Shown: positions 23,398-30,072 of the stretch, piece by piece
Position numbering within the stretch: the stretch's first letter is position 1
How the letters are laid out: every line of letters starts with the position of its first letter
NCBI GenBank assembly: GCA_017537905.1
Contig: JAFYJX010000083.1
Span: 1 to 30,072, forward strand
Length of the DNA stretch: 30,072 nt
Source of the DNA: Clostridiales bacterium
GTDB taxonomy: Bacteria > Bacillota_A > Clostridia > Saccharofermentanales > Saccharofermentanaceae
Direction: 5' to 3'
The notes under the pieces: generated by a model
Seen by the model: the letters and a program-made list of their open reading frames with translations, nothing else
What the model was told of the DNA's origin: nothing
The model's database searches: none
Translations under genes and position numbers: made by a program

Positions 23398-23473
23398 CGA
23401 GGTGTAGCGCAGTTGGTAGCGTACGTGCTTTGGGAGCATGGGGTCGCAAGTTCGAATCTTGTCACCTCGACCA
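23398..23473 (+). tRNA. tRNA-Pro (anticodon UGG)
   Basis: A complete cloverleaf can be drawn: 7-bp acceptor stem (CGAGGTG with CACCTCG), D-arm 23407-23422, anticodon stem CGTGC/GCATG around loop TTTGGGA with anticodon TGG at 23431-23433, and T-arm GCAAG-TTCGAAT-CTTGT. The discriminator base is A, and the 3' CCA (23471-23473) is encoded. It reads proline codons CCN, mainly CCA/CCG. It has its own promoter and is followed two bases later by the long hairpin. Confidence 0.97.
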
Positions 23474-23475
23474 GG

Positions 23476-23566
23476 AAAAGAATACCCATATGTTCATCCT
23501 GCGAACAGGTCCTCGGCACATAGTGCCTGCGGAACTTGTCTGAACATATGGGTATTCTTTTTTCTT
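23476..23566. repeat. Long hairpin with perfect 21-bp arms behind tRNA-Pro; bidirectional terminator or small element
   Basis: The arms 23476-23496 and 23541-23561 are perfect 21-bp reverse complements around a 44-base centre. The centre folds further: 23505-23512 with 23531-23539 (one bulged A), then GGCAC (23515-23519) with GTGCC (23523-23527) around ATA; an alternative small hairpin is CCTG-CGAA-CAGG at 23498-23509. T-runs follow on both strands (TTTTTTCTTTTT on plus, TTCTTTT on minus), so it can terminate both the tRNA and the convergent hemZ operon. It is far longer than the other terminators in the window. Confidence 0.8.
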
Positions 23567-23567
23567 T

Positions 23568-24983
23568 TTAGATTTCGAAGAAAGCTATTTTCTTTTCTGC
23601 CATTTCATCGACTCTCTCGATATAAGTAAGAGCATCTTTTATGGTCGGACATCTCTCAACCCTGTGCTTATAGAGTTCGCCTTCCTGCGCGAAACATCTC
23701 TTGCTCATTCCGCCTGCGCCAAATGATAAGACATCCCTGCAGTCACTCATCATGGCAACGTTATAAAGGCTGCCGGTATCGCCTTTCGCAAATCCGGTAT
23801 TCTCCAGACCGTGACCCGTATCCTTCTGGCGGTACATATAATACGGATGATAGCCTGCTTCCATAAGCAGCCTGTAACTCTCTGCCACGCACTCATCCAG
23901 AGTATCACGTGTCTTTTCCTTATCCATGACCGTATCGCGGCTCATGGCAGCTCTGCGCTTCTTGTAAAGCGTATGCACGGTAATGTTTGCAGGGGCAAGT
24001 TCAATGAGACGCTTTGTCGACTCTACATGCTCTTCGGCATTCTCATAAGGGAGTCCTGCGATAAGATCCATATTGATCAGGTCAAAGCCCATTTCGCGTG
24101 CCTGGTTATATACGCGGATAGTATCTTCAGCCGTGTGTTTTCTCCCGAGCCTTAAGAGCGTCTCTGACCTCATTGTCTGGGGATTTATGCATATCCTTGT
24201 AATCCCATGTTCTCTCATTGCTTCGAGCTTGCCTGTTGTAATCGTGTCCGGTCTTCCGGCTTCAACAGTAACTTCAGCAGCAGAAGATATCTTCAGATTT
24301 GAATATATTGAGTCGAGAAGTGACGCAAATTCTCTTTCCTCGAAAACGGTAGGCGTTCCGCCACCTACATAGAGGGACGCGATCGGGCGGTTTATTGATC
24401 CCGCAACAAGACTGATCTCCCGCTCGAGTGCTCTGCCGTAACTTACGAGCCTGTCCATATGACAGGAGATGTCCGAAGATACAAAAGAACAGTATTCGCA
24501 CCTTGACGGACAGAACGGAATTCCGACATAGATATTGAGGCTTTCTTCGGGAACCAGAGATAAGATCCTCTGCTCTTCCCTGGACGTCTCGAAAGCGAGT
24601 TTGGCCTTGTCGGGCCTTACGAAATATTTGTCTTCGAGATCTTTCGCGCTCTCTTCTTCACAGGCAACAAGAGTCGGCCTTATTCCCGTAAGGCAGCCCC
24701 AGGGCATATCTTTTTTAGTGATATCGGACAAAGCCATATAAAGAGATCTTTTGATCTCCCTTCCGGGCTCTAACAGCGCGCCTTTGAATTCGTACTCCTT
24801 GCCATCAAAGACAGTTACGGATCTTCCGTCAGGAAGCAGTTCATTTATAAGAGTGATGTCAGGACCTTCAGGTGCAATGACTCTGCCTTCGTCTTTCAGT
24901 TCTTCGGGGACACCTGCGAACATCCTGACTACATCTGAAACACCGTAGTATTTATCGTGACCTTTTAGAATTACTTCCAGCAT
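23568..24983 (-). CDS. hemZ: Radical SAM coproporphyrinogen III dehydrogenase-like protein HemZ
   Basis: The 471-residue protein follows the HemZ layout: an N-terminal domain of about 145 residues with CLTGIRPT, then the radical SAM core with YVGIPFCPSRCEYCSF, where Cys158, Cys162 and Cys165 would hold the 4Fe-4S cluster. Next come SLYVGGGTPTVF and NPQTM, then NMDLIAGLPYE. The family is HemN-like and annotated as oxygen-independent coproporphyrinogen dehydrogenase, but no other heme genes are present here, so the true substrate is uncertain. Its ATG overlaps the stop of the DUF3810-like gene by one base (TAATG). It is the last gene of the operon, ending seven bases before the long hairpin. 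Confidence 0.88.
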   Translation of the reverse strand: MLEVILKGHDKYYGVSDVVRMFAGVPEELKDEGRVIAPEGPDITLINELLPDGRSVTVFDGKEYEFKGALLEPGREIKRSLYMALSDITKKDMPWGCLTGIRPTLVACEEESAKDLEDKYFVRPDKAKLAFETSREEQRILSLVPEESLNIYVGIPFCPSRCEYCSFVSSDISCHMDRLVSYGRALEREISLVAGSINRPIASLYVGGGTPTVFEEREFASLLDSIYSNLKISSAAEVTVEAGRPDTITTGKLEAMREHGITRICINPQTMRSETLLRLGRKHTAEDTIRVYNQAREMGFDLINMDLIAGLPYENAEEHVESTKRLIELAPANITVHTLYKKRRAAMSRDTVMDKEKTRDTLDECVAESYRLLMEAGYHPYYMYRQKDTGHGLENTGFAKGDTGSLYNVAMMSDCRDVLSFGAGGMSKRCFAQEGELYKHRVERCPTIKDALTYIERVDEMAEKKIAFFEI

Positions 24984-26164
24984 TATTTACCTGCGACATG
25001 AGTAAGATAGAACCTGACATAAATGCTGTCAGGCACGATATATGTTACTACGCCTTCTTCACCGTTGGACTTCAGGAATGTGTCGTTGACCCTGTCGCTG
25101 GTCGCTTCAATATCCACACCGGACCATTCGTTGATCCTTTCTGTTTCGAGATAGATGCTCGTCCAGTAATCAGAATATGCTTCAAGGTCTCTATATACCG
25201 CATCCATTTCAGATGTGTAGATATACTGGGGACAAACCTGACCTGTCTCTTCGGCAATTTCTTCAGCCATGTAATAAAGATCGAAAAATACTCTCTGGAA
25301 TCCGCAATACCTGAAATCTGCCCTCGATGACGAACAGCATGCAAGTGTTGCCAGAAGGTTGCAGTCGGTCTCACTGGCATAACCTTTGGCATGGCACAAC
25401 TCATGACATACGGTGGCCGGAAACTCGGTAACGTTCATGTCATCGGTATTTACGTTAGCTTCTCCCAAAAACATGTCATACATTCCGACGATGCCTGTAT
25501 AGCTCCAGTAATGACTCAAAGAAACGGGCTTTGCCCTGACGTAATTCCTGCTTAAAGGAATATTGTATTCATCACTGAAACTGTCTAACAATGAACATGC
25601 GTAAAGCGCAGTATTTTCGAAGCTTGTCTGCATATGGGCAACGCCGTTGAAGTCTTCACCGAGATGGCTCCTGGCTTCGATCATGCCCATATATGCCCAT
25701 TTGAGCGCTGCGCAGTAATCTTCAAAAGTAAGCTCTTCCTTGTCCGTAAGCTTTAATTCGATCTCGAGATCATTACGTCTGTAATTGATCCCGTGCATAG
25801 CCTGGAATATAACGGATCCGACTATGAGGATTATAAGAAGATTCCGGATCGACATATAAAGATAAGCGGCCGTTCCCTTAGTCATCATTTTCTTTATCAG
25901 GATCACGAACCAGCTTATAAGACCTACAGCCAGCAAAGGAAAACCGCACACGACTAATCCTTCGGTCACCGAGTTATGGAAGATCATATTTAAACACTCG
26001 GCGGGCATGGATAAATACGGGAAGATCTTAGAACTGTAGAAGTTCGCGAAATCTGCCGTTATAAAGCTGTTAAATGCTGACGCAAAAACAAACAGTACTG
26101 TCAGAACAATGAGCAATACTATCTTTAATATGATTCTTCTCTTTTTCTTCTGCTTTATCTTCAT
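24983..26164 (-). CDS. DUF3810-type membrane protein, putative zinc metalloprotease
   Basis: The 393-residue protein has a basic start and three hydrophobic segments (about 11-32, 70-90 and 106-122), then a large domain with the zinc-protease motif HELCH (254-258), followed by KGYASETDCN, where Glu265 may be the third ligand. This fits the DUF3810 family, whose members keep the HExxH motif but have no known substrate. The topology suggests that the protease domain faces outside. It overlaps its upstream neighbour by four bases (ATGA) and hemZ by one, so the genes are tightly coupled. Confidence 0.82.
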   Translation of the reverse strand: MKIKQKKKRRIILKIVLLIVLTVLFVFASAFNSFITADFANFYSSKIFPYLSMPAECLNMIFHNSVTEGLVVCGFPLLAVGLISWFVILIKKMMTKGTAAYLYMSIRNLLIILIVGSVIFQAMHGINYRRNDLEIELKLTDKEELTFEDYCAALKWAYMGMIEARSHLGEDFNGVAHMQTSFENTALYACSLLDSFSDEYNIPLSRNYVRAKPVSLSHYWSYTGIVGMYDMFLGEANVNTDDMNVTEFPATVCHELCHAKGYASETDCNLLATLACCSSSRADFRYCGFQRVFFDLYYMAEEIAEETGQVCPQYIYTSEMDAVYRDLEAYSDYWTSIYLETERINEWSGVDIEATSDRVNDTFLKSNGEEGVVTYIVPDSIYVRFYLTHVAGK

Positions 26165-26949
26165 CGTGCTGCCGTACGTATCAACAGGAAGATAACAAAG
26201 AGGATTCCGTAAATTACCGGCTGATGCGTAAGATAGATTATGAGCGAATGTCTGCCGATAAACTCTACAGGTCTTGCTATGGCAGTCATGACTTTGCCCT
26301 TAGCAGCGAACAAAGTCTTCTTTTCCTTATAGCAGGTCCTTCCTACAACGCATCCTATAAGGAATACGCCGAGCCAGGGGAAAAGCGGCATATAATCGGC
26401 CATATAAGGCTGCTCTTCAATCATAAAGCCTACCGGAAGGAATATCAGTTTATCAGTGCAAAAATCCATGTAGTCCATATCACAACCGCAGATGACGATG
26501 TAAAGGCCGACAAGACCCATAATGAGATTTACTATCTTGGGATTTACTCCGGTCTTCGACTCAATAAACTGGATAAGCGCATAGAGGAATATTCCGCATG
26601 TAAGTACTGCCAGGACATTAAATATGATAAGACACTCGATGCCTGTGACCTTATAAATGATAAATGTTCCTATATCGAGCGCGAGCGTCGCTGCAAGGAT
26701 CTTCAATCCTCGCTTAACATTGCTCCTCGAAAATGTAGAGCATATGCCTGATACGCCTACGAAAAGAACGACTATTACAGGATGGACAAAAGACCAGAAC
26801 CAGTTTGCCTCAAGATAAGAAAATGTATTGACACCGAATTCATATCTGACGTCCCATGACATATGCATGAAGAGCATCATTATAAGAGCGATGCCTCTTA
26901 AGAAATCTAGTTCCCAGGCGCGGTCTTTTGCTAATCTCTTTCCGCCCAC
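26161..26949 (-). CDS. Heparan-alpha-glucosaminide N-acetyltransferase-like (DUF1624) membrane protein
   Basis: A polytopic protein with about seven hydrophobic segments. The opening RAWELDFLRGIALIMMLFMH is the hallmark of the HGSNAT/DUF1624 acyltransferase family, and it ends with FIGRHSLIIYLTHQPVIYG, typical of membrane acyltransferases. Such proteins are thought to move acyl groups across the membrane to sugars. I place the start at GTG (26949), one base after the pantothenate kinase stop, with AGG six bases upstream. A TTG at 26970 would add seven residues and overlap the upstream gene by 20 bases. The acceptor is unknown. Confidence 0.85.
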   Translation of the reverse strand: MGGKRLAKDRAWELDFLRGIALIMMLFMHMSWDVRYEFGVNTFSYLEANWFWSFVHPVIVVLFVGVSGICSTFSRSNVKRGLKILAATLALDIGTFIIYKVTGIECLIIFNVLAVLTCGIFLYALIQFIESKTGVNPKIVNLIMGLVGLYIVICGCDMDYMDFCTDKLIFLPVGFMIEEQPYMADYMPLFPWLGVFLIGCVVGRTCYKEKKTLFAAKGKVMTAIARPVEFIGRHSLIIYLTHQPVIYGILFVIFLLIRTAAR

Positions 26950-26950
26950 T

Positions 26951-27772
26951 TTAAGCCTGCCCTTCTGCAAGACAGCTGCCTAATGCCGTCGCGAAAACTG
27001 CATCCTCAGGAATGATCATATTTACACCATAGAGATCCTCAAACGGGATCAGATATTTCTGGCACTCCTTAAGACCTGTAAGCTGGCCGGTAAAAACGAT
27101 ATCCTTAATGCCGCACTGTCTTGAAGCCATGACTGCGACAGTACCGATGGACTGATAAACGAGATTAAACACGCCTGCCATCTTATCTTCTCTGGAAAGA
27201 TCATCTGCAGCCTTACCGAAATTGGATGCCGTAACATTCATAGGAAGTCCTGTTACTCCATCCTTTGTAATATCTCCGATCGTAAGATCGCACTTTAAGA
27301 TATCTCCTTCAGTAGCCATATCGGAGAGCTTAACGGCATCGCTTGTACCTGTTATAGCAAGACCCAGTCCGACCAGAGTTCCTCCGCCGACACCGGAACC
27401 AATGATATGTCTTACTTCTTCTTTTCTGGCTTCGAGATAAGCTGTGCCTGTTCCCATGCTGACTACAACAGCATGATCAAGACCCGAAAGATAAAGACCG
27501 CCAAGACCCGTAGCCTTGAATTCCTCAACAGCTACCGTCTTAATTCCGAGAATAGGACCTGCCGGGAAGCCGGATCCGACACCGGTGATATTGATCTGCT
27601 CAATATCACTTATCGAAAGAGAATTGTCGTTGATAAGTTTTCCAACTGCACCGAAAGCAGAAGTAACCGGATCTGCGGCTCTTACAATGTCCCTGGCAAT
27701 GATCTTGCCTTCCTTCATTCCGACGATCTTTGTCGTACTGCCGCCAATATCCAATCCGACCTTTATTTTCAT
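26951..27772 (-). CDS. coaW: Type II pantothenate kinase
   Basis: The 273-residue ASKHA-fold kinase begins KVGLDIGGSTTKIVGM (phosphate-binding loop, Asp8), with ITGVGSGFPAGP, the second phosphate loop VVSMGTGTAYLEA, and the glycine-rich IIGSGVGGGTLVGLG that marks type II PanK as known from Staphylococcus and eukaryotes. It phosphorylates pantothenate, the first step of CoA synthesis. This class is usually not feedback-inhibited by CoA. AGGA precedes the ATG by five bases. A possible promoter is TTTATA-17-TAGAAT in the gap before it. It heads a four-gene overlapping operon (kinase, acyltransferase-like, protease-like, HemZ). Confidence 0.92.
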   Translation of the reverse strand: MKIKVGLDIGGSTTKIVGMKEGKIIARDIVRAADPVTSAFGAVGKLINDNSLSISDIEQINITGVGSGFPAGPILGIKTVAVEEFKATGLGGLYLSGLDHAVVVSMGTGTAYLEARKEEVRHIIGSGVGGGTLVGLGLAITGTSDAVKLSDMATEGDILKCDLTIGDITKDGVTGLPMNVTASNFGKAADDLSREDKMAGVFNLVYQSIGTVAVMASRQCGIKDIVFTGQLTGLKECQKYLIPFEDLYGVNMIIPEDAVFATALGSCLAEGQA

Positions 27773-27856
27773 TGATCCTGTCTTCCTTATTTTTTTAGTA
27801 ATTCTATCAAATTAGAGAGTATTTATAAACCTAGCACCGCTTTCCGTCTCCGACAA

Positions 27857-27888
27857 TAAAAAAGGCTCTGCAGATAAACTGCAGAGCC
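27857..27888 (-). terminator. Intrinsic terminator of the pseudopilin operon
   Basis: A perfect 10-bp stem (27879-27888 with 27864-27873, five-base loop) is followed by six T on the minus strand, 21 bases after the last pseudopilin stop. Confidence 0.92.
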
Positions 27889-27909
27889 AAAGTTAAATAT
27901 CTTAAGTAA

Positions 27910-28671
27910 TTAACCCCACTTATATTTAAGCTTTGCGTAGTAGGTTACGGTAGGATGTGTGGATGTTCCTTCGAGATCAGCCTTAATAGAATTGAAGGCC
28001 TTAGTGTTAACAACACCCTGAGGATCCTTGCAGAATTCTGTCATCGTTGCCTCTGTCATGCCTGCGGAACTTGTATCTACATATACTTTTCTGTTAGCAG
28101 CATCAGCACCTGCAAGAGCTGCTCTCTCATAGAAACGAGGTACCCATAAGCTTCCGTCATATCTGTAGATATAGTCTGTTCTAGCGTAATTATCCTTGAT
28201 GTAGATACGATAATTTACAAGTACAGCATTATAAATACCATCTTCAGAACCTGTTGATGCCTTCTCCTCAACGTTGAAGAACATGATTACTGACCACTTG
28301 GAAGGTGTGGAGCTGTTACCGATGAACTTAGGTGTAAATACATTTGAAACACCTGCGCCGGGTGTGCCGCTGGGTTTGCTTACCTTAAGCAAAGGAGCAC
28401 CACTTACGCCCTTAGGATTGTCGATATACCATGCCCACTCTTTGTTCTTAGCGCCTGAACCCTGTGTGCAGTCAAGGAATGAGTTCTCAAAACCCTTAGC
28501 ATATAACAATGCATAATCTGCAGAGTCGTCAATGTTGTATGTTGTAACGAATGAATTGGAGATCGAAACACATACTCCGCCGATTACACCGCCTATCATG
28601 CAAATGATAGCAAGTGACAAAAGCATTTCGACTAAGGTAAAACCTTTTCTGTTCTTAATTGTCTTCTTCAT
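27910..28671 (-). CDS. Type IV prepilin-like protein (minor pseudopilin)
   Basis: The 253-residue protein has a class III signal: NRKGFTLVEMLLSLAIICM, where a prepilin peptidase would cut after Gly10 and methylate Phe, with Glu at +5. The hydrophobic helix continues to about residue 34. The C-terminal domain (about 60-253) has beta-rich, aromatic-rich stretches (WAYWIDN-like region, YRIYIKDNYARTDYIYRYDG). Length suggests a minor tip or adaptor pilin. GGGGTGA is about seven bases before the ATG. It is the last of three pseudopilin genes and is followed by a strong terminator. Confidence 0.87.
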   Translation of the reverse strand: MKKTIKNRKGFTLVEMLLSLAIICMIGGVIGGVCVSISNSFVTTYNIDDSADYALLYAKGFENSFLDCTQGSGAKNKEWAWYIDNPKGVSGAPLLKVSKPSGTPGAGVSNVFTPKFIGNSSTPSKWSVIMFFNVEEKASTGSEDGIYNAVLVNYRIYIKDNYARTDYIYRYDGSLWVPRFYERAALAGADAANRKVYVDTSSAGMTEATMTEFCKDPQGVVNTKAFNSIKADLEGTSTHPTVTYYAKLKYKWG

Positions 28672-28686
28672 TGCTTATCACCCCGC

Positions 28687-29388
28687 TCACTGACCAGAAG
28701 GTTTCGTCGAGGTTCCGCCGCTGCTGCCAAATGATCTGTGGGCGCCGCCAACCTGTCCGATAACATCATTAGTTCCTAAGCCGCTAAGATCATAATCTTC
28801 AGCAACTTCATACTGAGGAAGAACTACCCATTCATACCTGGGATTGCCACTGGAATCAAGGTGTGTATAGTCAACTCTGATAGCAATCTTATACTTGGAA
28901 GAATCAGCTGATGCTCTCCAATATTCAGGATAGTAAACGATAGCCTTTCTGTTATCTACCAACTCATCTGTGCTGCCGTAATGATTGCCGTCCTTAGGTG
29001 CATATGCTGCATCCTGGAAAGGCAATGTTCCCGGAACTGTATTGTCCAATGTATATTCGGAAACAACCTCAACATAGAGAGGCTCGAGATTATAACTTGC
29101 AGGGCAGACAAATGTCAGATTCTTCGTGGTAACACCGGTACCGAGTTTCTGCTGACGGCCTGAAGTACCACGGTTAGACATTGAGTTCTGCTTGGCTACT
29201 CGGTCCATACAAGCTGCATAGTTATTGGCACCTGACTTGCTATAAACTGAAGTCTGATATGAATAACCCATCGTAGCGATAAAACCATTTATAAGCATTG
29301 TTGAAATAACAACAAGAATAAACGTAGCTAAGAGGGTCTCGACGAGGGTAAAGCCCTTGCGGTTTGTTTGTTTAACAACGCGTTTCAT
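28687..29388 (-). CDS. Type IV prepilin-like protein (minor pseudopilin)
   Basis: From the ATG at 29388 the protein has 233 residues. GAGG eight bases upstream supports this start over a TTG at 29403. The signal NRKGFTLVETLLATFILVV would be processed after the Gly, with Glu5 kept. The outer domain is rich in Tyr, Asn and Gly and ends in a Ser/Gly-rich tail with SFGSSGGTSTKPSGQ. It shares no obvious similarity with the next pseudopilin beyond the N-terminal helix, as is usual among minor pilins. It lies in the middle of the three-gene operon, with 15 bases before the next gene. Confidence 0.86.
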   Translation of the reverse strand: MKRVVKQTNRKGFTLVETLLATFILVVISTMLINGFIATMGYSYQTSVYSKSGANNYAACMDRVAKQNSMSNRGTSGRQQKLGTGVTTKNLTFVCPASYNLEPLYVEVVSEYTLDNTVPGTLPFQDAAYAPKDGNHYGSTDELVDNRKAIVYYPEYWRASADSSKYKIAIRVDYTHLDSSGNPRYEWVVLPQYEVAEDYDLSGLGTNDVIGQVGGAHRSFGSSGGTSTKPSGQ

Positions 29389-29406
29389 ATTTCTGCACCT
29401 CAATAA

Positions 29407-29637
29407 TTAATTAGCAAATGAATATCTGGCAAGAGAATCCTCACCACTGTGAATCTGTGCATTGAGAGAGATGGAGGAGTCAGCAACGGCATCATTTGAT
29501 CTATTGGCAGTTCTGATCAATCCGGCAACGCCTACGCCAACGACACCTGCAAGTATTACAATAATTGCAACTACGATCAATATCTCTAAAAGTGAGAAAC
29601 CACCTTTGGATAAGTGTCTTTTATCTAATCTGCGCAT
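29407..29637 (-). CDS. Small type IV prepilin-like protein
   Basis: From the ATG at 29637 (GGAGGGG three bases upstream) the protein has 76 residues. A longer reading from a TTG at 29703 is ruled out because that codon lies between the -35 and -10 of the operon promoter. The signal is KGGFSLLEILIVVAIIVILAG, cut after the second Gly, with Glu5 present. After the helix only about 40 polar residues follow, so it is about the size of a ComGC-like or minimal major pilin. First gene of the three-gene operon. Confidence 0.85.
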   Translation of the reverse strand: MRRLDKRHLSKGGFSLLEILIVVAIIVILAGVVGVGVAGLIRTANRSNDAVADSSISLNAQIHSGEDSLARYSFAN

Positions 29638-29682
29638 AAACCCCTCCAAATATAGAGTTTCATCTAATACTTCCTTATTTGT

Positions 29683-29710
29683 ATTATACTGACTTCCGTG
29701 CAAATTTCAA
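29683..29710 (-). promoter_or_regulatory. Promoter of the pseudopilin operon
   Basis: Minus-strand TTGAAA (29705-29710) and a perfect TATAAT (29683-29688) are 16 bases apart, with the start near 29676 and a leader of about 38 bases. It is followed by the GGAGGGG site at 29641-29647. Confidence 0.75.
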
Positions 29711-29760
29711 CTGGAAAGTTAATAATTTGTTAAAATTTTTCATAATTCATTAACAAATAC

Positions 29761-29793
29761 AAAAAATAGCGGAGAACCGAAGTTCTCCGCTAT
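29761..29793 (-). terminator. UUCG-loop terminator behind the small pilin gene
   Basis: A perfect 12-bp stem (29782-29793 with 29766-29777) closes on TTCG on the minus strand and is followed by five to six T. The 41 bases between the pilin stop and this stem are empty. It separates the small pilin from the pseudopilin operon. Confidence 0.93.
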
Positions 29794-29834
29794 CATTATT
29801 GCTTTTTAATCAGCAATCAGTTCTAGTTTGGTTA

Positions 29835-30038
29835 TTAGCCGAGAACTGCGTCGATCTCGCTGTTAACAACCTCTACAGAGCTGTTGTGCTCAACTACGGA
29901 GCTAGCTGCTGCCTTAGCCTTGTTGAGGTATGCACCGATACCAAGAACGAGAACTGCTGCAAGGATAACGATGATAGCAATAACGAGTACCATTTCTACG
30001 AGGGTGAAACCCTTCTTTGACTTCTGAATCTTCTTCAT
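29835..30038 (-). CDS. Very short type IV pilin-like protein, candidate major pilin
   Basis: The 67-residue protein begins MKKIQKSKKGFTLVEMVLV. The prepilin peptidase site is after Gly10, leaving a mature chain of about 57 residues that is nearly all helix: hydrophobic to about 33, then Ala/Lys-rich, ending VVNSEIDAVLG. AGGAGG is eight bases upstream of the ATG. No globular domain follows the helix, which is known for minimal pilins such as the short PilA types. The isolated gene with strong ribosome binding site and strong terminator fits high expression. Whether it builds a filament is inference. Confidence 0.85.
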   Translation of the reverse strand: MKKIQKSKKGFTLVEMVLVIAIIVILAAVLVLGIGAYLNKAKAAASSVVEHNSSVEVVNSEIDAVLG

Positions 30039-30072
30039 TTTAGATTCCTCCTGTAAGTTTTTGAGTTTGTAG

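Noticed and set aside
23398..23570. Integration site (att) of a mobile element at the tRNA-Pro 3' end.
   Set aside because: No integrase gene and no second copy of the tRNA 3' end is seen in the window; convergent hemZ follows at once.
29638..29703. Extended N-terminus of the small pseudopilin from the TTG at 29703.
   Set aside because: That codon lies between the -35 and -10 of a good promoter, and a strong GGAGGGG site precedes the ATG at 29637.
1..30072. Alternative genetic code with UGA as a sense codon.
   Set aside because: Many intact genes here end in TGA at the family-expected place (for example folC, ktrB, ktrA, and the genes ending at 2876 and 7327), so UGA is a normal stop.
1..30072. 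CRISPR arrays, transposons, toxin-antitoxin pairs or a phage defence cluster.
   Set aside because: No regularly spaced repeats, transposase, toxin or defence proteins were seen on either strand. The dGTPase alone is not enough.

Overview
The window reads as a chromosomal segment from an anaerobic, low-to-mid GC Clostridia-type Bacillota. Support comes from the protein families (HemZ-type radical SAM enzyme, type II pantothenate kinase, TmcAL, KtrAB, Pta-AckA, PcrA), the strong AGGAGG-type ribosome binding sites, several TTG starts, and a cohesin-like surface protein next to type IV prepilin-like genes. The last two would fit a gut or rumen fibre-associated bacterium, but I cannot name a genus. 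TGA is an ordinary stop codon throughout. There is no prophage, IS element, CRISPR array or defence island in view. Most of the window is housekeeping, and almost all of it is on the minus strand.

Layout. 1-1311: carB (5' part only) and carA for carbamoyl phosphate. 1336-9858: thrC with its terminator, then a chain of tightly packed minus-strand genes: a TPR-like single-pass membrane protein, folC, a GtrA-family membrane protein, a cohesin-like/cadherin-like surface protein, and a membrane-anchored beta-N-acetylglucosaminidase. The last three look like a cell-envelope module. 9862-11740: two HD-domain nucleotide phosphohydrolases (YfbR-like and dGTPase). 11816-14254: pcrA helicase. 14440-16453 (plus strand): the KtrB/KtrA potassium uptake pair, where ktrB appears to have an in-frame UGA near its 5' end. 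16480-16643: three stacked terminator-like hairpins. 16668-18989: pta-ackA for acetate and ATP formation, with a strong promoter. 19072-21773: an unknown membrane-anchored helical protein and tmcAL, divergent from overlapping promoters embedded in an inverted repeat. 21835-23304: rpsT, a TrmH-family RNA methyltransferase, and a small DUF4870-like membrane protein whose upstream region carries a perfect 18-bp palindrome.

23398-23566: tRNA-Pro(UGG) followed directly by an unusually long hairpin with perfect 21-bp arms. 23568-27772: an overlapping operon of type II pantothenate kinase, a heparan-alpha-glucosaminide N-acetyltransferase-like membrane protein, a DUF3810-type membrane metalloprotease candidate, and hemZ. 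27864-30038: type IV prepilin-like genes, with one small abundant-type pilin followed by a strong UUCG terminator, then a three-gene minor pseudopilin operon with its own promoter and terminator. No stretch over 300 bases lacks a gene.

The best leads are the in-frame UGA in ktrB, the 86-nt hairpin behind tRNA-Pro, the 18-bp palindromic operator candidate, the face-to-face tmcAL promoters, and the surface/pilin modules. I did not see a clear-cut new multi-gene system. These are specific local anomalies.
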